Counted from the stretch's first letter, positions 16,881-29,183 are shown. The stretch is 64,000 bases of DNA from Litorilituus sediminis (GCF_004295665.1 NZ_CP034759.1:3100001-3164000); one strand, 5' to 3'. Notes: generated by a model from the letters alone, not told the origin. A program made the numbers and translations.

Positions 16881-18302
16881 CTATAAGTTAAATACCCGCA
16901 ATTGGCTTTGTGAGCCGATTGCCGTTACATACAGCAAGGTATTTGCTTGCTGGTTAATGGTTACCTCGACCGCTTTTTTGGCGCCGCCAATATCAAGCTC
17001 AATTTTGTGTTGACCCGGCGCTAAAGCAAGCTTCATTATTTCTACCTTATCGGGCAGCGTACTCCAGCTGCGTGTGTCTGCTTGCTCAGTGGTGATATTG
17101 TAGAGTCCCGCTAATATATTTCCGACATCACCGCCTTTGCGGCTTAGTTGTTGTCTAATTTCTTCTTTGGCGATAATACGGGCAATTTGTCTTGCTATGG
17201 TTGCTGGCATTTGCTCTTTTAATTGAAAGGCGGCGAGAGATTGTAGTCTGACAATTTCTTCACTTTGATAATGTTTACCTTGATAGTTGATTGATACTGG
17301 CGCGTAGTTGCGTAAATAGTTTTTATAAGTGGGCACTGAAAAGCTATAAAAGCGCATATCATCATGGCTTGTGAAAATAGGTAGGTTAAGTGAAAATTCG
17401 CTTTTATTTTCAATAATGCCATGCTCGGTAATTACGATAAGGTTGCCGCTATTGGTTTTGTGATCATTTTCGTTAATATTAAAGCTTTGTTTATAACGTG
17501 CGATGTCATCGACCATGCTTAGCTGGTTAGCTAAGCGCCAAACTTCTTGCTGTAAAATACTATTATCGGGAAATATTTCTAGTGCTTTTTTATAGTCAAT
17601 ATAGGCATCATTCTTTTGCCCGCCTGCTTCATATAATAAGCCGGAAAGGTAAAAGGTATATGCATTTTGAAAGCCGTTTTTTACTTCGCCAATGGTTGTT
17701 TGCATGCTTGGGTACTTACTCGATAACGAGTTCATACTGACGCCATGCTTTGCCATATTCTGCTCAGCTTTATATAGCTTGGCATTATTGCTTCTTAATG
17801 CCTGCTCTTGTACTAAATTGGCTCGCCTTACTTCAACTAAGGCCGACGATAGCTTGTTTTCACTTAAATAATTCAGCGCTTGGTAACTGTGCAACATGGT
17901 TTGTTCGTAGGGCGGCACAATATAACGGGTGGCGCTGTCATTACTGACTATCGCAGCAGCATTTTCAACACCGCGACTCAGTTGAATTTTGGCTTTTTCT
18001 TGTTCATCACTGATTACTTGGTAAGCGTGAGCTAGGCTATCTTGGCTTGGTTTTATTTGCTTGGCCAAAAATTGCAGCCGTCCATGCTCGAGTAAGCTGA
18101 GGTTGTAGGCATTATTAGATTGAGACCTATTTGGAAGTAGCTTGAGTGCTTGTTGATACTTTCCTTGTGATTGCGCCGTTTTTACCGGCTGCATTTGCTG
18201 ATAATAGCTAGAAAAAAGATCGTTGAATCGTGTTGCCGAGCAGCCACTTAATAGTATTGAACTTGCTAAGACGTAGCAAATGTATCGATATGTCGTAATC
18301 AT
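16881..18302 (-). CDS. COG3014-type TPR lipoprotein
   Basis: A 473-aa lipoprotein (lipobox LSGC, Cys21). The N-terminal half (about 30-240) is helical with TPR-like units (AYQVISDEQEKAKIQLSRGV; SGLLYEAGGQKNDAYIDYKKAL). The C-terminal half is beta-rich, ending in an IELDIGGAKKAVEVTIN segment. It matches the COG3014 family, which is commonly next to lpoB and ycfL in Vibrionales and Alteromonadales. It is the first gene of a four-gene leftward operon (COG3014-ycfL-lpoB-Gly zipper) with gaps under 30 bp. A scaffolding role at the outer membrane is inference. Confidence 0.83.
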   Translation of the reverse strand: MITTYRYICYVLASSILLSGCSATRFNDLFSSYYQQMQPVKTAQSQGKYQQALKLLPNRSQSNNAYNLSLLEHGRLQFLAKQIKPSQDSLAHAYQVISDEQEKAKIQLSRGVENAAAIVSNDSATRYIVPPYEQTMLHSYQALNYLSENKLSSALVEVRRANLVQEQALRSNNAKLYKAEQNMAKHGVSMNSLSSKYPSMQTTIGEVKNGFQNAYTFYLSGLLYEAGGQKNDAYIDYKKALEIFPDNSILQQEVWRLANQLSMVDDIARYKQSFNINENDHKTNSGNLIVITEHGIIENKSEFSLNLPIFTSHDDMRFYSFSVPTYKNYLRNYAPVSINYQGKHYQSEEIVRLQSLAAFQLKEQMPATIARQIARIIAKEEIRQQLSRKGGDVGNILAGLYNITTEQADTRSWSTLPDKVEIMKLALAPGQHKIELDIGGAKKAVEVTINQQANTLLYVTAIGSQSQLRVFNL

Positions 18303-18481
18303 GATCTTAGCTTATCTTGTTACCTATATTTAACAAGTTAGACTTTGTGTAAAAATTGTAATAAAGCCTTGCTTAATAACAGCTGAACATGGAAATTCGC
18401 TTTATGCTGATCTGAAATAATACGCGCTTGTCTCATCGCATTTATACTAATAGTGTTCTGGTTGATTTATTGAGTGTTGTT

Positions 18482-19420
18482 ATGACGTTACAACAAGCGC
18501 GTATTTCCAGCAAAGTAGCCTTCTTTGCATTATTTTTGTTCGCGCCGCTTTTAGATATTTTTCGCTATGATGTTGATTTAGGGCATATCATATTATTTGG
18601 TCATGCCTGGACCATCAGCATTGATTCTATCTTATATGGTGGTGGCGATAGCCTTGATGCCGCCATTAAAATTTTTGCTCGAGTGTTACTACCTGGTATG
18701 GCTTTTGTGGCGATCACTGGCGTCTTGATATGGAAGTTTGGTCGTATTTATTGCGGTTGGTTGTGTCCGCACTTTTCTGTGGTTGAGTTAGTCAATGATT
18801 TAATGCTTAAGCAGCTTAATCGTGTCACTATCTGGGAGAAAGCCAGCATTGCCAATAAGCGCATTATTCCTCGGGTGATAGTCGCTGTAGCCGCTATTGC
18901 TATGGCCTTTGTTTGGGCGGTTGCCTTAGTGAGCTATTTGGTTAATCCGACCGAACTGTTAACCAACCTAGTTAACTTTAATTTAGGCTTTGGCTCAGCC
19001 TTATTTATAACCGTGGCAACCATTGTTTTTAGCGCGGACTTTATTTTTGCCCGTCATTTATTTTGCAAATACGGTTGCGCTTTAGGCTTATTTCAAAGCT
19101 TAATTTGGATGGCCAATAAAAAGGCTATGGTGATTAAGTTTGATCGTAAGCGCGCCAAAGCGTGTCGGGATTGTATTAATGAGCATGGCTATAAACCTTG
19201 CGATCAAGCTTGCCCAATGCGTTTGCCGACACGCAATATGAAACGCGCTAAATTTACTTGTACTCAGTGTGTGCAGTGTGTCTCGGCTTGTGCTTCTGTG
19301 CAAAAAGCCAACCCTGATGGTGGTTTGCTGGCGTGGGTAAATGGCAAAGAAGCGCTTGAAGTGGATAGGCCTGCGGGTAAGTATAAAGAAAATGAGATAG
19401 AGATTAAGGAAGTTAAATAA
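18482..19420 (+). CDS. Membrane polyferredoxin of NapH/NosR/CcoG type
   Basis: A 312-aa membrane iron-sulfur protein. Four to five hydrophobic helices contain the Cys motif CGWLCPH after helix 3 and CKYGCALGLFQ after the last helix. Two ferredoxin-like clusters follow: CRDC ... CDQACP and CTQCVQCVSAC. This is the quinol-dehydrogenase-like core of NapH/NosR. It is far shorter than CcoG and lacks its C-terminal Ig domain, and lacks NosR's FMN domain. The ATG at 18482 (weak GAGTG site) is preferred over a TTG at 18428 that lacks a site. It precedes genes for a Spy-like protein, a cupredoxin and norCB, so electron delivery to a periplasmic or copper target is inferred. Confidence 0.82.
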   Translation: MTLQQARISSKVAFFALFLFAPLLDIFRYDVDLGHIILFGHAWTISIDSILYGGGDSLDAAIKIFARVLLPGMAFVAITGVLIWKFGRIYCGWLCPHFSVVELVNDLMLKQLNRVTIWEKASIANKRIIPRVIVAVAAIAMAFVWAVALVSYLVNPTELLTNLVNFNLGFGSALFITVATIVFSADFIFARHLFCKYGCALGLFQSLIWMANKKAMVIKFDRKRAKACRDCINEHGYKPCDQACPMRLPTRNMKRAKFTCTQCVQCVSACASVQKANPDGGLLAWVNGKEALEVDRPAGKYKENEIEIKEVK

Positions 19421-19533
19421 CTTTATTAGTAAACATTAAATTAATTTTTGCTAATGTATCTTGTTCTAATGTATGGTTTTCTAATGTAATAACTGATACG
19501 CTATTGACTGAATTTTAAACAGGGATTGCTATC

Positions 19534-19956
19534 ATGAAACCTTTATTAACTATTGTCTTACTATTATTTATACCGCTATCTACCTTTGCCAACCCAATGA
19601 AGCAGGTTGCACAAGTAAATCCTATTCCTATGTTTATGCCTTATTTAGTCAAAAAGGCTGAGCTATTAAAGTTAACAGCTGAGCAAGTAGCAGCATTTGC
19701 GAAATGGCGTGCTGACAATATGGCACCTGCGGTTGAGGCTGCCAATATAATCACTAGCGGACAACGCGCTATTACACTAGCAACATTAAATGGTGATAGC
19801 GCAGCAAAAGTGCAGCAGTTACTGACGGATGTTGCCAATGCGCGCGCCGATTTAGCTGCGCGAACATTGCGATGTCATGAGTATACGCAATCTGTTCTTA
19901 ATGAAAGCCAGTGGCAACAGTTAGTTGATCTCTATAAGGCTGATATTAATAATTAA
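19534..19956 (+). CDS. Spy/CpxP-like small periplasmic protein
   Basis: A 140-aa exported helical protein; the signal peptide ends at about residue 19 (TFA-N). Two segments, LTAEQVAAFAKW and LNESQWQQLVDLY, resemble the LTxxQ motifs of the Spy/CpxP metal-stress and chaperone family, which form antiparallel helical dimers. An AGGGAT ribosome site precedes the ATG. It follows the polyferredoxin gene by 113 bp and precedes the cupredoxin by 275 bp. Metal or misfolded-protein sensing in the periplasm is inferred; the His/Met content is not striking. Confidence 0.65.
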   Translation: MKPLLTIVLLLFIPLSTFANPMKQVAQVNPIPMFMPYLVKKAELLKLTAEQVAAFAKWRADNMAPAVEAANIITSGQRAITLATLNGDSAAKVQQLLTDVANARADLAARTLRCHEYTQSVLNESQWQQLVDLYKADINN

Positions 19957-20231
19957 CCTCAGTTTCACATAAGCCATGCGTTTCTAGCAGTTATTTTTAC
20001 TGACTTCTACGTTATTTTAAAGTGAAATAGCCAGCTATTCCTACTTGAAAAAGCCTTGAATTCAGAAAAAATATCAAGCTAGAAATCAAAAAAGATAGGT
20101 AGCCTATTGATTTGATTAGGTTTGCGCGATTTCTTATGCAAACCTGAGGTTAGCTAATTGATTTATAGTACTTATCTGCTAATAATGGAGTTAATTTCTG
20201 ATATGATCGCTAAGATTAATTTGAGGTGACT

Positions 20232-20558
20232 ATGCGCAGTTTATTAAGTGTTGTTTTAATAAGTGTTTTATCGACAACGCCTGTTTTGGCAAAAGAAGTT
20301 GTCGTTGAAATTTATAAGAAAGAGTTTATTCCAGCAGAGATCACTATAGAGCAAGGTGATACTGTGATCTGGAAGAATATAGAAAAGCGTCAATATCATA
20401 ATGTCTGGTTTAAGCAACTTGATAAAGAAGAGCCGGAATATTTCTTTCCTGATGAAACGTATCAACGTTCATTTAATGACTTAGGTGAGTTTCCTTATGA
20501 ATGTGGACCGCACCCTAAAATGACAGGTAAAGTGACTGTCGTTAAATCTCAAAATTAG
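20232..20558 (+). CDS. Cupredoxin (plastocyanin/amicyanin-like blue copper protein)
   Basis: A 108-aa periplasmic electron carrier: signal peptide about 1-20, then a type 1 copper fold. The ligands are visible as His56 (QYHNVWF) and the C-terminal loop Cys91, His94, Met97 (YECGPHPKM). The ATG at 20232 has GAGGTG five bases upstream, and the GTG at 20226 is part of that site. A terminator follows. It is 330 bp upstream of norC, so it may donate electrons to nitric oxide reductase, but it is separated by the terminator and so is transcribed independently. Confidence 0.9.
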   Translation: MRSLLSVVLISVLSTTPVLAKEVVVEIYKKEFIPAEITIEQGDTVIWKNIEKRQYHNVWFKQLDKEEPEYFFPDETYQRSFNDLGEFPYECGPHPKMTGKVTVVKSQN

Positions 20559-20576
20559 CACTTTTCATTTGTATAC

Positions 20577-20602
20577 ACTCAGGCTTTTCTCGCCTGAGTT
20601 TT
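20577..20602 (+). terminator. Rho-independent terminator after cupredoxin gene
   Basis: Arms ACTCAGGC and GCCTGAGT around a 7-base loop followed by TTTT. It separates the cupredoxin transcript from norCB. Confidence 0.8.
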
Positions 20603-20791
20603 ACATTCTGCTCTTGTTAAACCTGTCTATTATCCTTAAAAAATGTAATGAAATATCCGCTTAAATCGCGGTAAATCCCCTTATAAACAGCAGGGTTAAG
20701 CGTTTTTTTAGTTAAAATTAAATTGTTTTTACTTGATGTAGCGCAAAGATTTTATTTTTTACGCAACAAATTTTTACATTTGTGTAGAAAC

Positions 20792-20805
20792 TTGATTTCA
20801 GTCAA
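20792..20805. promoter_or_regulatory. FNR/DNR-type operator upstream of norC
   Basis: TTGATTTCAGTCAA matches the FNR/DNR/NnrR consensus TTGAT-N4-(A/G)TCAA. It is centred about 90 bp before the norC start. It lies within the 329-bp gap 20559-20887, which otherwise holds the cupredoxin terminator and AT-rich promoter sequence. Anaerobic or NO-responsive activation of norCB is the expected meaning. Confidence 0.82.
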
Positions 20806-20887
20806 GTAGTGCCCCCCAGTAAGCGAGCTATTATTTGTTTGCTTTTTAATACTTATTGCATGAATTATTTCATTAAGGAAAAACACC

Positions 20888-22736
<1,849 letters not shown>

Positions 22737-22761
22737 TATCACAGTTTATTGTTGATAAATT

Positions 22762-22795
22762 AAAAACCGCAGCCTTTTAGGTTGCGGTTTTTTTT
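22762..22795 (+). terminator. Rho-independent terminator after norB
   Basis: Arms AAACCGCAGCC and GGTTGCGGTTT around a 5-base loop, followed by a run of eight or more T. It closes the norCB operon. Confidence 0.92.
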
Positions 22796-22897
22796 GTGTT
22801 ACGCTTTGTCAAACAAGTAATTGTCTATAATGAAATAAAGCTTATTTTTTGAGTGTTTGTCTGTGTTGATTAAATTGCCATTAAACAGAGGTTATTT

Positions 22898-24928
22898 ATG
22901 GTGTTAAAGGTTTCACATAAAGTGGCCATTGGCTTTAGTGTTATTTTACTGCTGCTGTTATTTTCAAGTATCAGTTCGATCGGTATTTTAACTGATATTG
23001 AGGCGGCAACAGCGAAAGTTGATAATTATGCCCTGCCGATACAAAAGCATGGCAATGCTGTGCAAAAACAAATATTAAAACAGGCAAAGTCCGCGGCACT
23101 AATACCTACCTTGCCGAATGAGCAGGCGATTGAGCAATTGCAGGTAAACTTCCAAGCTCAAGATGTCATCTTGCAAGAAAATTTGTTAGCTATATCTAAG
23201 TTGCTTAGTGCTTTTCCTAATATCAAAAACCTTGATGAATTTACTCAAGCTTATAACGCTTATAGCCAAGCGGTTGCGGCAATGTTTGCGTTTCGTAAAC
23301 AAGAACTTGCTAAAACAAGCTTGCTCCATGAAACACAAGATAGTTTATATATCACCTTAGATGAAGCGAGTGCTATTTTAGGTGATTTATCCTTTTTAGA
23401 GGACAGTGAAAATCAAAGGCAAATTGATACCATTGTCGGTTCGGCTAATCAAATAGAAGGTTATTTATACAACCTTATTGATGCCAGCAAAACCATTTTG
23501 GCTATTGATAATATTGCTGAGGTAGAGGCTTCACAACAAACAATGGCGATTGGTATTGAAAATATTGAGCAATTGCAAGCCCACTTAGTTCGATTGGGGG
23601 AAGATTATGATACCCAAGGATTAATTGAAATGTTTGTTGAAGAATTTGCTCGTACTAAAGCAGCCCTTACCTTAGATAATAATTTGTTCGAAATTAAAAT
23701 ATCTCAGCTGGAACAAAAGCAAGGTTTGCTTTTATCTGCCCAAGATGCAGAGCGAGAGATAAATATTGCCATTACCACTATCGATACTTTTTTACAGGCA
23801 GTTGATGACAACCTAATGGCTTTACAGCTAGATACTTTGGCGAATGTTGAACAGGGTAATTTGGAAACCATTGTAGTTTTTATTATTCTTTTTATATTAG
23901 GTGTGGTTATTGCCTTTATTACAATTCGAGCAATGACGGCATCGCTTAGTGAGATTAATGTCGCCTTAGCCCAGATTGCCAAGGGTGATTTGTCGCAACA
24001 GTTAACGGTTAAGTCAGAAGATGAATACGGGCAAGTGGCTAAAAATGTTAACTTAGTTGTTGCAGACTTGTGCCGTTTGATTGGTAATATTCGACAGAAT
24101 AGTCACTTAATGTTGCAAGCTGCCGGGCAATCAAGTGAGCAAATATCGCAAGTGAGTGATTCGTTAGTTCAACAAGAGCACACCATTGAACAAACCAATG
24201 TGCAAACAGATGAGCTCGCCGAAAGTGCCGATCAAATACAACAACAAGCTAAAGGTGCTGAAGAGCAAATGACGGGTGCTTTAGTTCATAGTCAAAAATT
24301 AGAGTTAACCACCAACAAGGCTAGCCAAGGTATGCAAAGGCTAACTCAGGTGTTAGACAATACCACCAGCACTATGACATCGTTAGAGCAAGAAGCTAAT
24401 AATATCACCAGTATTTTAGATACCATTGGCAGTATCTCTGAACAAACAAACTTGCTGGCACTTAATGCAGCCATTGAGGCGGCAAGAGCAGGTGAAGTTG
24501 GCCGAGGCTTTGCCGTGGTTGCAGATGAAGTTCGATTATTAGCAAGTAGAACGCAACAATCAGCCGGAGAAATTCAGCAAATGATTGAGTCTCTGCAAAG
24601 GCAAACGAAACAAGCGGTACAGGATATACAGTCGGGTAGATCAGAAGCGGTTAATTGCCAACAAGATACTGAGCAGCTATTAGAAATACAGCAATTAATT
24701 AGTGATGCAATTAATCAAATTCATAGTGTTAGTCGCGATATATCAAGCGCGGCTTATCATCAAAGTGATTTAACCAAAAATATTAATGATAATGTTGAAG
24801 CTGTTGTTGACCTTAGTCGTCAAAGCAGTGAAAAATCTGTAACTACGCAGTCATATAGCCAGCAAGTCGCGGAATTAGCTGAGCAACTGGAAAAAGCGAT
24901 AGGTGCATTTAAAGTGCCTAATGGCTGA
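22898..24928 (+). CDS. Methyl-accepting chemotaxis protein
   Basis: A 676-aa receptor: first membrane helix about 8-30, a roughly 290-residue helical periplasmic sensor domain, second helix about 325-345, HAMP (about 345-398) and a cytoplasmic signalling domain with the hairpin tip [20 protein letters not shown]. The sensor region is all-helical and lacks Cache or PAS signatures, so the ligand is unknown. An AGAGG site precedes the ATG. It stands alone after the norCB terminator; proximity to norCB does not prove NO or redox sensing. Confidence 0.94.
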   Translation: MVLKVSHKVAIGFSVILLLLLFSSISSIGILTDIEAATAKVDNYALPIQKHGNAVQKQILKQAKSAALIPTLPNEQAIEQLQVNFQAQDVILQENLLAISKLLSAFPNIKNLDEFTQAYNAYSQAVAAMFAFRKQELAKTSLLHETQDSLYITLDEASAILGDLSFLEDSENQRQIDTIVGSANQIEGYLYNLIDASKTILAIDNIAEVEASQQTMAIGIENIEQLQAHLVRLGEDYDTQGLIEMFVEEFARTKAALTLDNNLFEIKISQLEQKQGLLLSAQDAEREINIAITTIDTFLQAVDDNLMALQLDTLANVEQGNLETIVVFIILFILGVVIAFITIRAMTASLSEINVALAQIAKGDLSQQLTVKSEDEYGQVAKNVNLVVADLCRLIGNIRQNSHLMLQAAGQSSEQISQVSDSLVQQEHTIEQTNVQTDELAESADQIQQQAKGAEEQMTGALVHSQKLELTTNKASQGMQRLTQVLDNTTSTMTSLEQEANNITSILDTIGSISEQTNLLALNAAIEAARAGEVGRGFAVVADEVRLLASRTQQSAGEIQQMIESLQRQTKQAVQDIQSGRSEAVNCQQDTEQLLEIQQLISDAINQIHSVSRDISSAAYHQSDLTKNINDNVEAVVDLSRQSSEKSVTTQSYSQQVAELAEQLEKAIGAFKVPNG

Positions 24929-25104
24929 TAATCGTTAAGCTCAGTTGAACGTATTTTTCTTTCGTTTGAGCGCATAGTACTTTGAAGTCACTATTTTTCT
25001 CGTTACCCTCAAGTTTGCATAAGACATAGCGCTAAATTCAAGCACATCAATAAGCTATGGCGATTGGTGATTTTTAGCCCTAAATAGCAAGAGGAAATCA
25101 AGAG

Positions 25105-26610
25105 ATGAAATTGGCGAAGGCATTGTTACTGGTTGTTTTGACGCTTAGCTTTACTGCTAAAGCTAACAATGAGCGAAGTATTGAAGTTGATAAACAGTAC
25201 ACGACTAAGCACACCACTAAAATTAATGGTAAAAAGGTAAAGTATACCGCAACCACAGGTACACAACCGGTTTGGGATAAAGAAGGCAAGGCGACAGCAA
25301 GCCTATTTTATACTTATTACCAGCGTAGCGATATTGATGATAACGCTAAACGTCCGCTAATGATTTCATTTAATGGTGGCCCAGGCTCAGCATCCGTTTG
25401 GATGCATATTGCTTATACTGGCCCTAAAGTGCTTAATGTTGATAGTGAAGGTTATCCACTACAGCCTTATGGTGTTAAAACCAATCCCTATTCTATTTTA
25501 GATGTTGCCGATATTGTCTTTGTTAATCCAGTAAATACTGGCTATTCAAGAGTGCTACCTGATAAAGATGGCAAGATGCCAAGCAAAGAAAAGCAAAAGG
25601 AAATGTTCTTTGGCGTTAATGCTGATGTTAAATATTTAGCTGAATGGATTTCTACCTTTGTTACTCGTAACAACCGCTGGCGTTCTCCTAAATACCTTAT
25701 CGGTGAAAGTTATGGTACTACGCGAGTTTCAGGGTTAGCGCTAGAGCTACAAAAAAGACAGTGGATGTATATCAATGGCGTGATTTTAGTCTCACCAACA
25801 GATATAGGTATTAAACGTGAAGGCCCTGTTAAAGCGGCAAATCGTTTACCCTATTTTGCCGCAGCTGCTTGGTATCACCAAGCTTTATCTGATGATTTGC
25901 AACAACTAAGTCTTGACGATTTACTTTCACAAGTAGAGTCGTTCACTGTTAATGAATACCTACCTGCTCTTGCAAAAGGAGGTTTTATTAGTGCAGAAGA
26001 AAAGCAGGTGATATCAGAAACTGTCGCTAAATATTCAGGGCTTTCGGTAGAAGCGGTATTGAATAATAACCTTGATATTAATAACAGCTTCTTCTGGAAA
26101 GAGCTTCTTAGGGATCGTAAAAAAACTATCGGCCGCTTAGATTCACGCTATTTAGGCATAGATAAAAAGGTGGCAGGCGCTCGTCCTGATTATAATGCTG
26201 AGTTAACCTCATGGCTGCATAGTTTTACACCGGCAATCAACTATTACCTACGTGAAGAGTTGGGTTATAAGACAGATCTGAAGTACAACATGTTTGGTAA
26301 TGTTCATCCGTGGGATCGTAGTAAAAACAAAACCGGCGAAAACTTACGCTTAGCTATGGCGCAAAACCCTTACTTAAAGGTTATGCTGCAATCTGGCTAT
26401 TTTGACGGTGCGACTAATTATTTTGATGCCAAATATACTATGTGGCAGTTAGATCCAAGCGGTCAAATGCAAGAGCGCTTATCCTTTAAAGGCTATGAAA
26501 GCGGCCATATGATGTATTTACGTCGTGAAGATTTAAAGCAATCAAATCAAGATATTCGTGAATTTATCAAGCAGAGTCTGCCTAGCGAAGAACAAGCAGC
26601 TAAGTATTAG
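25105..26610 (+). CDS. S10 family serine carboxypeptidase, exported
   Basis: A 501-aa peptidase with a signal peptide about 1-20. The S10 signature is clear: SFNGGPGSAS (oxyanion region), Ser202 in GESYGTTR, Asp434 in GYFDGATN and His468 in ESGHMMY. S10 enzymes remove C-terminal residues from peptides. Bacterial members of this size are periplasmic or secreted. The start has AGAGGAAATC upstream. It is monocistronic. Together with the S9 peptidase at 5.2 kb it suggests peptide scavenging. Confidence 0.92.
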   Translation: MKLAKALLLVVLTLSFTAKANNERSIEVDKQYTTKHTTKINGKKVKYTATTGTQPVWDKEGKATASLFYTYYQRSDIDDNAKRPLMISFNGGPGSASVWMHIAYTGPKVLNVDSEGYPLQPYGVKTNPYSILDVADIVFVNPVNTGYSRVLPDKDGKMPSKEKQKEMFFGVNADVKYLAEWISTFVTRNNRWRSPKYLIGESYGTTRVSGLALELQKRQWMYINGVILVSPTDIGIKREGPVKAANRLPYFAAAAWYHQALSDDLQQLSLDDLLSQVESFTVNEYLPALAKGGFISAEEKQVISETVAKYSGLSVEAVLNNNLDINNSFFWKELLRDRKKTIGRLDSRYLGIDKKVAGARPDYNAELTSWLHSFTPAINYYLREELGYKTDLKYNMFGNVHPWDRSKNKTGENLRLAMAQNPYLKVMLQSGYFDGATNYFDAKYTMWQLDPSGQMQERLSFKGYESGHMMYLRREDLKQSNQDIREFIKQSLPSEEQAAKY

Positions 26611-26738
26611 TGTCACCGAACTTTATTTAAACAAGTCACTAGGTAAAGCTGGCTTGTTTTAGCGGCGCTTATTTATCTGAGCTAACGGTTGGATAATGCC
26701 GCGCTGCTTAAAATATATCTTTACTAATAAATTTCCTG

Positions 26739-26744
26739 TATAAT
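26739..26744 (+). promoter_or_regulatory. Candidate -10 element of typA with GC-rich discriminator
   Basis: TATAAT followed directly by GCGCGCCC, the GC-rich discriminator typical of growth-rate or stringently controlled promoters. The -35 region is poor (TATCTT at a 17-bp spacing). It lies 65 bp before the typA start. Confidence 0.6.
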
Positions 26745-26808
26745 GCGCGCCCATTTATAGCCCTAGTTGTTTAAATTTTGATAACAACACGAAAAGCGAG
26801 CAAAGCCT

Positions 26809-28629
26809 GTGTTAGATAAATTACGTAATATTGCCATCATCGCCCACGTTGACCATGGTAAAACCACCTTAGTTGATAAATTACTTGATCAGTCAGGTAC
26901 TTTAGATGCGCGTGCCGATCACGATGAACGTGTGATGGATTCAAATGATATCGAGAAAGAGCGCGGTATTACTATCTTAGCTAAAAATACTGCGATTAAC
27001 TGGGGTGATTACCGCGTTAATATCGTAGATACTCCGGGTCACGCTGACTTTGGTGGTGAAGTTGAACGTGTTATGTCAATGGTTGACTCAGTATTGTTAA
27101 TTGTTGATGCCCAAGAAGGCCCTATGCCACAAACGCGTTTTGTGACGCAAAAGGCATTTGCTCAAGGCTTAAAACCAATTGTTGTTATTAATAAAATTGA
27201 TAAGCCAGGCTCTCGTCCAGATTGGGTTATGGATCAAATCTTCGACCTTTTCGATAATTTAGGTGCAACTGATGAACAGCTAGACTTTAAAGTCGTTTAC
27301 GCTTCTGCATTAAACGGTTGGGCTTCACATGATGAAGGTGAAGTTGGTACCGATATGACGCCATTATTTGAAACCATTATTGATCAAGTACCAGCACCAG
27401 ATGCTGACATTGATGGCCCATTCCAGATGCAAATTTCGCAACTTGATTACAGCTCTTACTTAGGCGTAATCGGTGTTGGTCGTGTTACTCGTGGTAGCGT
27501 TAAGCCAAATCAGCAAGTCACGATTAATTGCGCAAACGGTAATATTCACAACGGTAAAGTGGGTAAAGTATTTGGTTACTTAGGTTTAGAGCGCCATGAA
27601 ACCGAAGAAGCAAAAGCAGGTGATATCATTGCTATCACAGGTCTTGGTGAGTTAAAAATTTCAGATACCATTTGTTGTCCATCTGAAGTTGAAGGTTTAC
27701 CGGCGCTTTCTGTTGATGAACCAACGGTTACTATGACCTTCCAAGTTAATACTTCACCATTTTGTGGTAAAGAAGGTAAGTATGTAACGTCACGTAATAT
27801 TAAAGATCGTTTAGAAAAAGAGTTAGTACACAACGTAGCTTTACGTGTTGAACAGCTTGATGATCCTGATAAGTTCAAAGTATCAGGTCGTGGTGAGCTT
27901 CACTTAGGTATTCTAATTGAGAATATGCGCCGTGAAGGTTATGAGCTTGCGGTATCTCGTCCGGAAGTAATCGTGCGTGAAATCGACGGTGAAATGCAAG
28001 AGCCATATGAAACAGTAACCATTGATGTTGAAGAGCAGCACCAAGGTTCAATCATGGAAGCTATGGGTAACCGTAAAGCTGAGTTAACCGATATGGCGCC
28101 AGACGGTACTGGTCGTATTCGTATGGACTTTATCATGCCAAGTCGTGGTTTAATTGGTTTCCAAACTGAATTTATGACGTTAACTTCTGGTAGTGGTTTG
28201 ATTTACCATACTTTCTTTGAGTATGGTCCATTTAAAGGTGGTGATATTGGTCAACGCCAAAATGGTGTAATGATTGCTAATGCCACAGGTAAAGCACTAA
28301 CTAACGCTTTATTTAACTTACAATCTCGTGGTCGTATGATGATAGGCCACGGTGTAGAGATCTACGAAGGTCAAGTTATTGGTATTCACAGTCGCGACAA
28401 CGATTTAACGGTAAATGCGTTAAAAGGTAAGCAATTAACTAACGTTCGTTCATCAGGTGCTGATGAAGCGCAAATTTTAACGCCACCAATTTTAATGTCG
28501 TTAGAGCAAGCGTTGGAATTTATCGATAACGATGAGCTGGTGGAAGTAACACCAGAGAGCATTCGTATTCGTAAGAAGTTCTTAAAAGAAAGTGACCGTA
28601 AGCGTGAAAGCAGAGCGCCCAAGTCATAA
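26809..28629 (+). CDS. typA: Ribosome-associated GTPase TypA/BipA
   Basis: A 606-aa translational GTPase, near the usual length. GTP motifs: AHVDHGKT (G1), the switch region with [13 protein letters not shown] (G3) and NKID (G4), followed by EF-G-like domains II, III and V and the BipA-specific C-terminal domain. BipA binds the 70S ribosome and aids assembly at low temperature and under stress. The start is a GTG giving the conserved [19 protein letters not shown] opening. It stands alone with its own promoter and terminator. Confidence 0.97.
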   Translation: MLDKLRNIAIIAHVDHGKTTLVDKLLDQSGTLDARADHDERVMDSNDIEKERGITILAKNTAINWGDYRVNIVDTPGHADFGGEVERVMSMVDSVLLIVDAQEGPMPQTRFVTQKAFAQGLKPIVVINKIDKPGSRPDWVMDQIFDLFDNLGATDEQLDFKVVYASALNGWASHDEGEVGTDMTPLFETIIDQVPAPDADIDGPFQMQISQLDYSSYLGVIGVGRVTRGSVKPNQQVTINCANGNIHNGKVGKVFGYLGLERHETEEAKAGDIIAITGLGELKISDTICCPSEVEGLPALSVDEPTVTMTFQVNTSPFCGKEGKYVTSRNIKDRLEKELVHNVALRVEQLDDPDKFKVSGRGELHLGILIENMRREGYELAVSRPEVIVREIDGEMQEPYETVTIDVEEQHQGSIMEAMGNRKAELTDMAPDGTGRIRMDFIMPSRGLIGFQTEFMTLTSGSGLIYHTFFEYGPFKGGDIGQRQNGVMIANATGKALTNALFNLQSRGRMMIGHGVEIYEGQVIGIHSRDNDLTVNALKGKQLTNVRSSGADEAQILTPPILMSLEQALEFIDNDELVEVTPESIRIRKKFLKESDRKRESRAPKS

Positions 28630-28655
28630 ACACTTTGCGGTGAGTTGATTAGATG

Positions 28656-28687
28656 AAAGGGCTGAAGTAACAATCAGCCCTTTTTTT
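28656..28687 (+). terminator. Rho-independent terminator after typA
   Basis: Arms AAAGGGCTGA and TCAGCCCTTT around an 8-base loop, followed by a T tract. Confidence 0.92.
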
Positions 28688-29000
28688 GTCTTTAACCTAT
28701 TCAAAGGGGAATAATAGCGACAAATTTGAATCAATATTTGTAAGACATATCTGCAATTTTTAGCAGATATTTTTACTGTGTTGCAATTTATTTAACCTCT
28801 TGGTCAAGTAACTGATTGTTTTTTCATCTGATTGCAAAATAAACCAATCATTAGTTAATATTCTGTTACTTTTATCGCTTAAATAATTTCAGCAGGAGTG
28901 CATTTTTTAACCTATCCTTTGAGTGTTAGTTAGCTAGTTATTAGCTTTTCCAATTTAGCTAATGCCCTTGCATTAGATTCTACACAAAAGGATTTGCATT
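28688..29000. other. Intergenic region upstream of a small protein gene
   Basis: A 313-bp AT-rich gap after the typA terminator. It carries the probable promoter for the 60-aa gene at 29001, but no -35/-10 pair stands out and no hairpin or operator is convincing. Confidence 0.35.
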
Positions 29001-29183
29001 ATGTCTCCTGCACAATTAAAGAAGCTACAAGAGTTAAGTCAAATTTTTAGCCAAGGTAAAGCGAATCCTAAACAGATTCAGCAGTTGTCAGCGTTGCTTG
29101 CACAAATTAATCAATATGAAAACAATGATGTTGCACACGACAACGCAGAAGTGGCGTTTATTCCTGCACCACGTTTTGGTTAG
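29001..29183 (+). CDS. Small uncharacterised protein (60 aa)
   Basis: A 60-codon frame starting at ATG with AAGGAT 9 bases upstream. The peptide is a soluble amphipathic helix (PAQLKKLQELSQIFSQ, PKQIQQLSALLAQI) with an acidic linker and a short FIPAPRFG tail. There is no signal or membrane segment. It has good spacing and codon use like its neighbours, so translation is likely. I do not recognise the family. It lies between typA and the yihY gene on the same strand, with 289 bp before yihY. Confidence 0.6.
   Translation: MSPAQLKKLQELSQIFSQGKANPKQIQQLSALLAQINQYENNDVAHDNAEVAFIPAPRFG

Noticed and set aside
18482..19420. CcoG (cytochrome oxidase maturation protein)
   Set aside because: The protein is about 150 residues too short, lacks the C-terminal Ig-like domain, and no cco genes are nearby.
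22866..22879. An FNR box before the chemoreceptor gene (TTGATTAAATTGCC)
   Set aside because: Only the left half-site matches; the right half lacks ATCAA.
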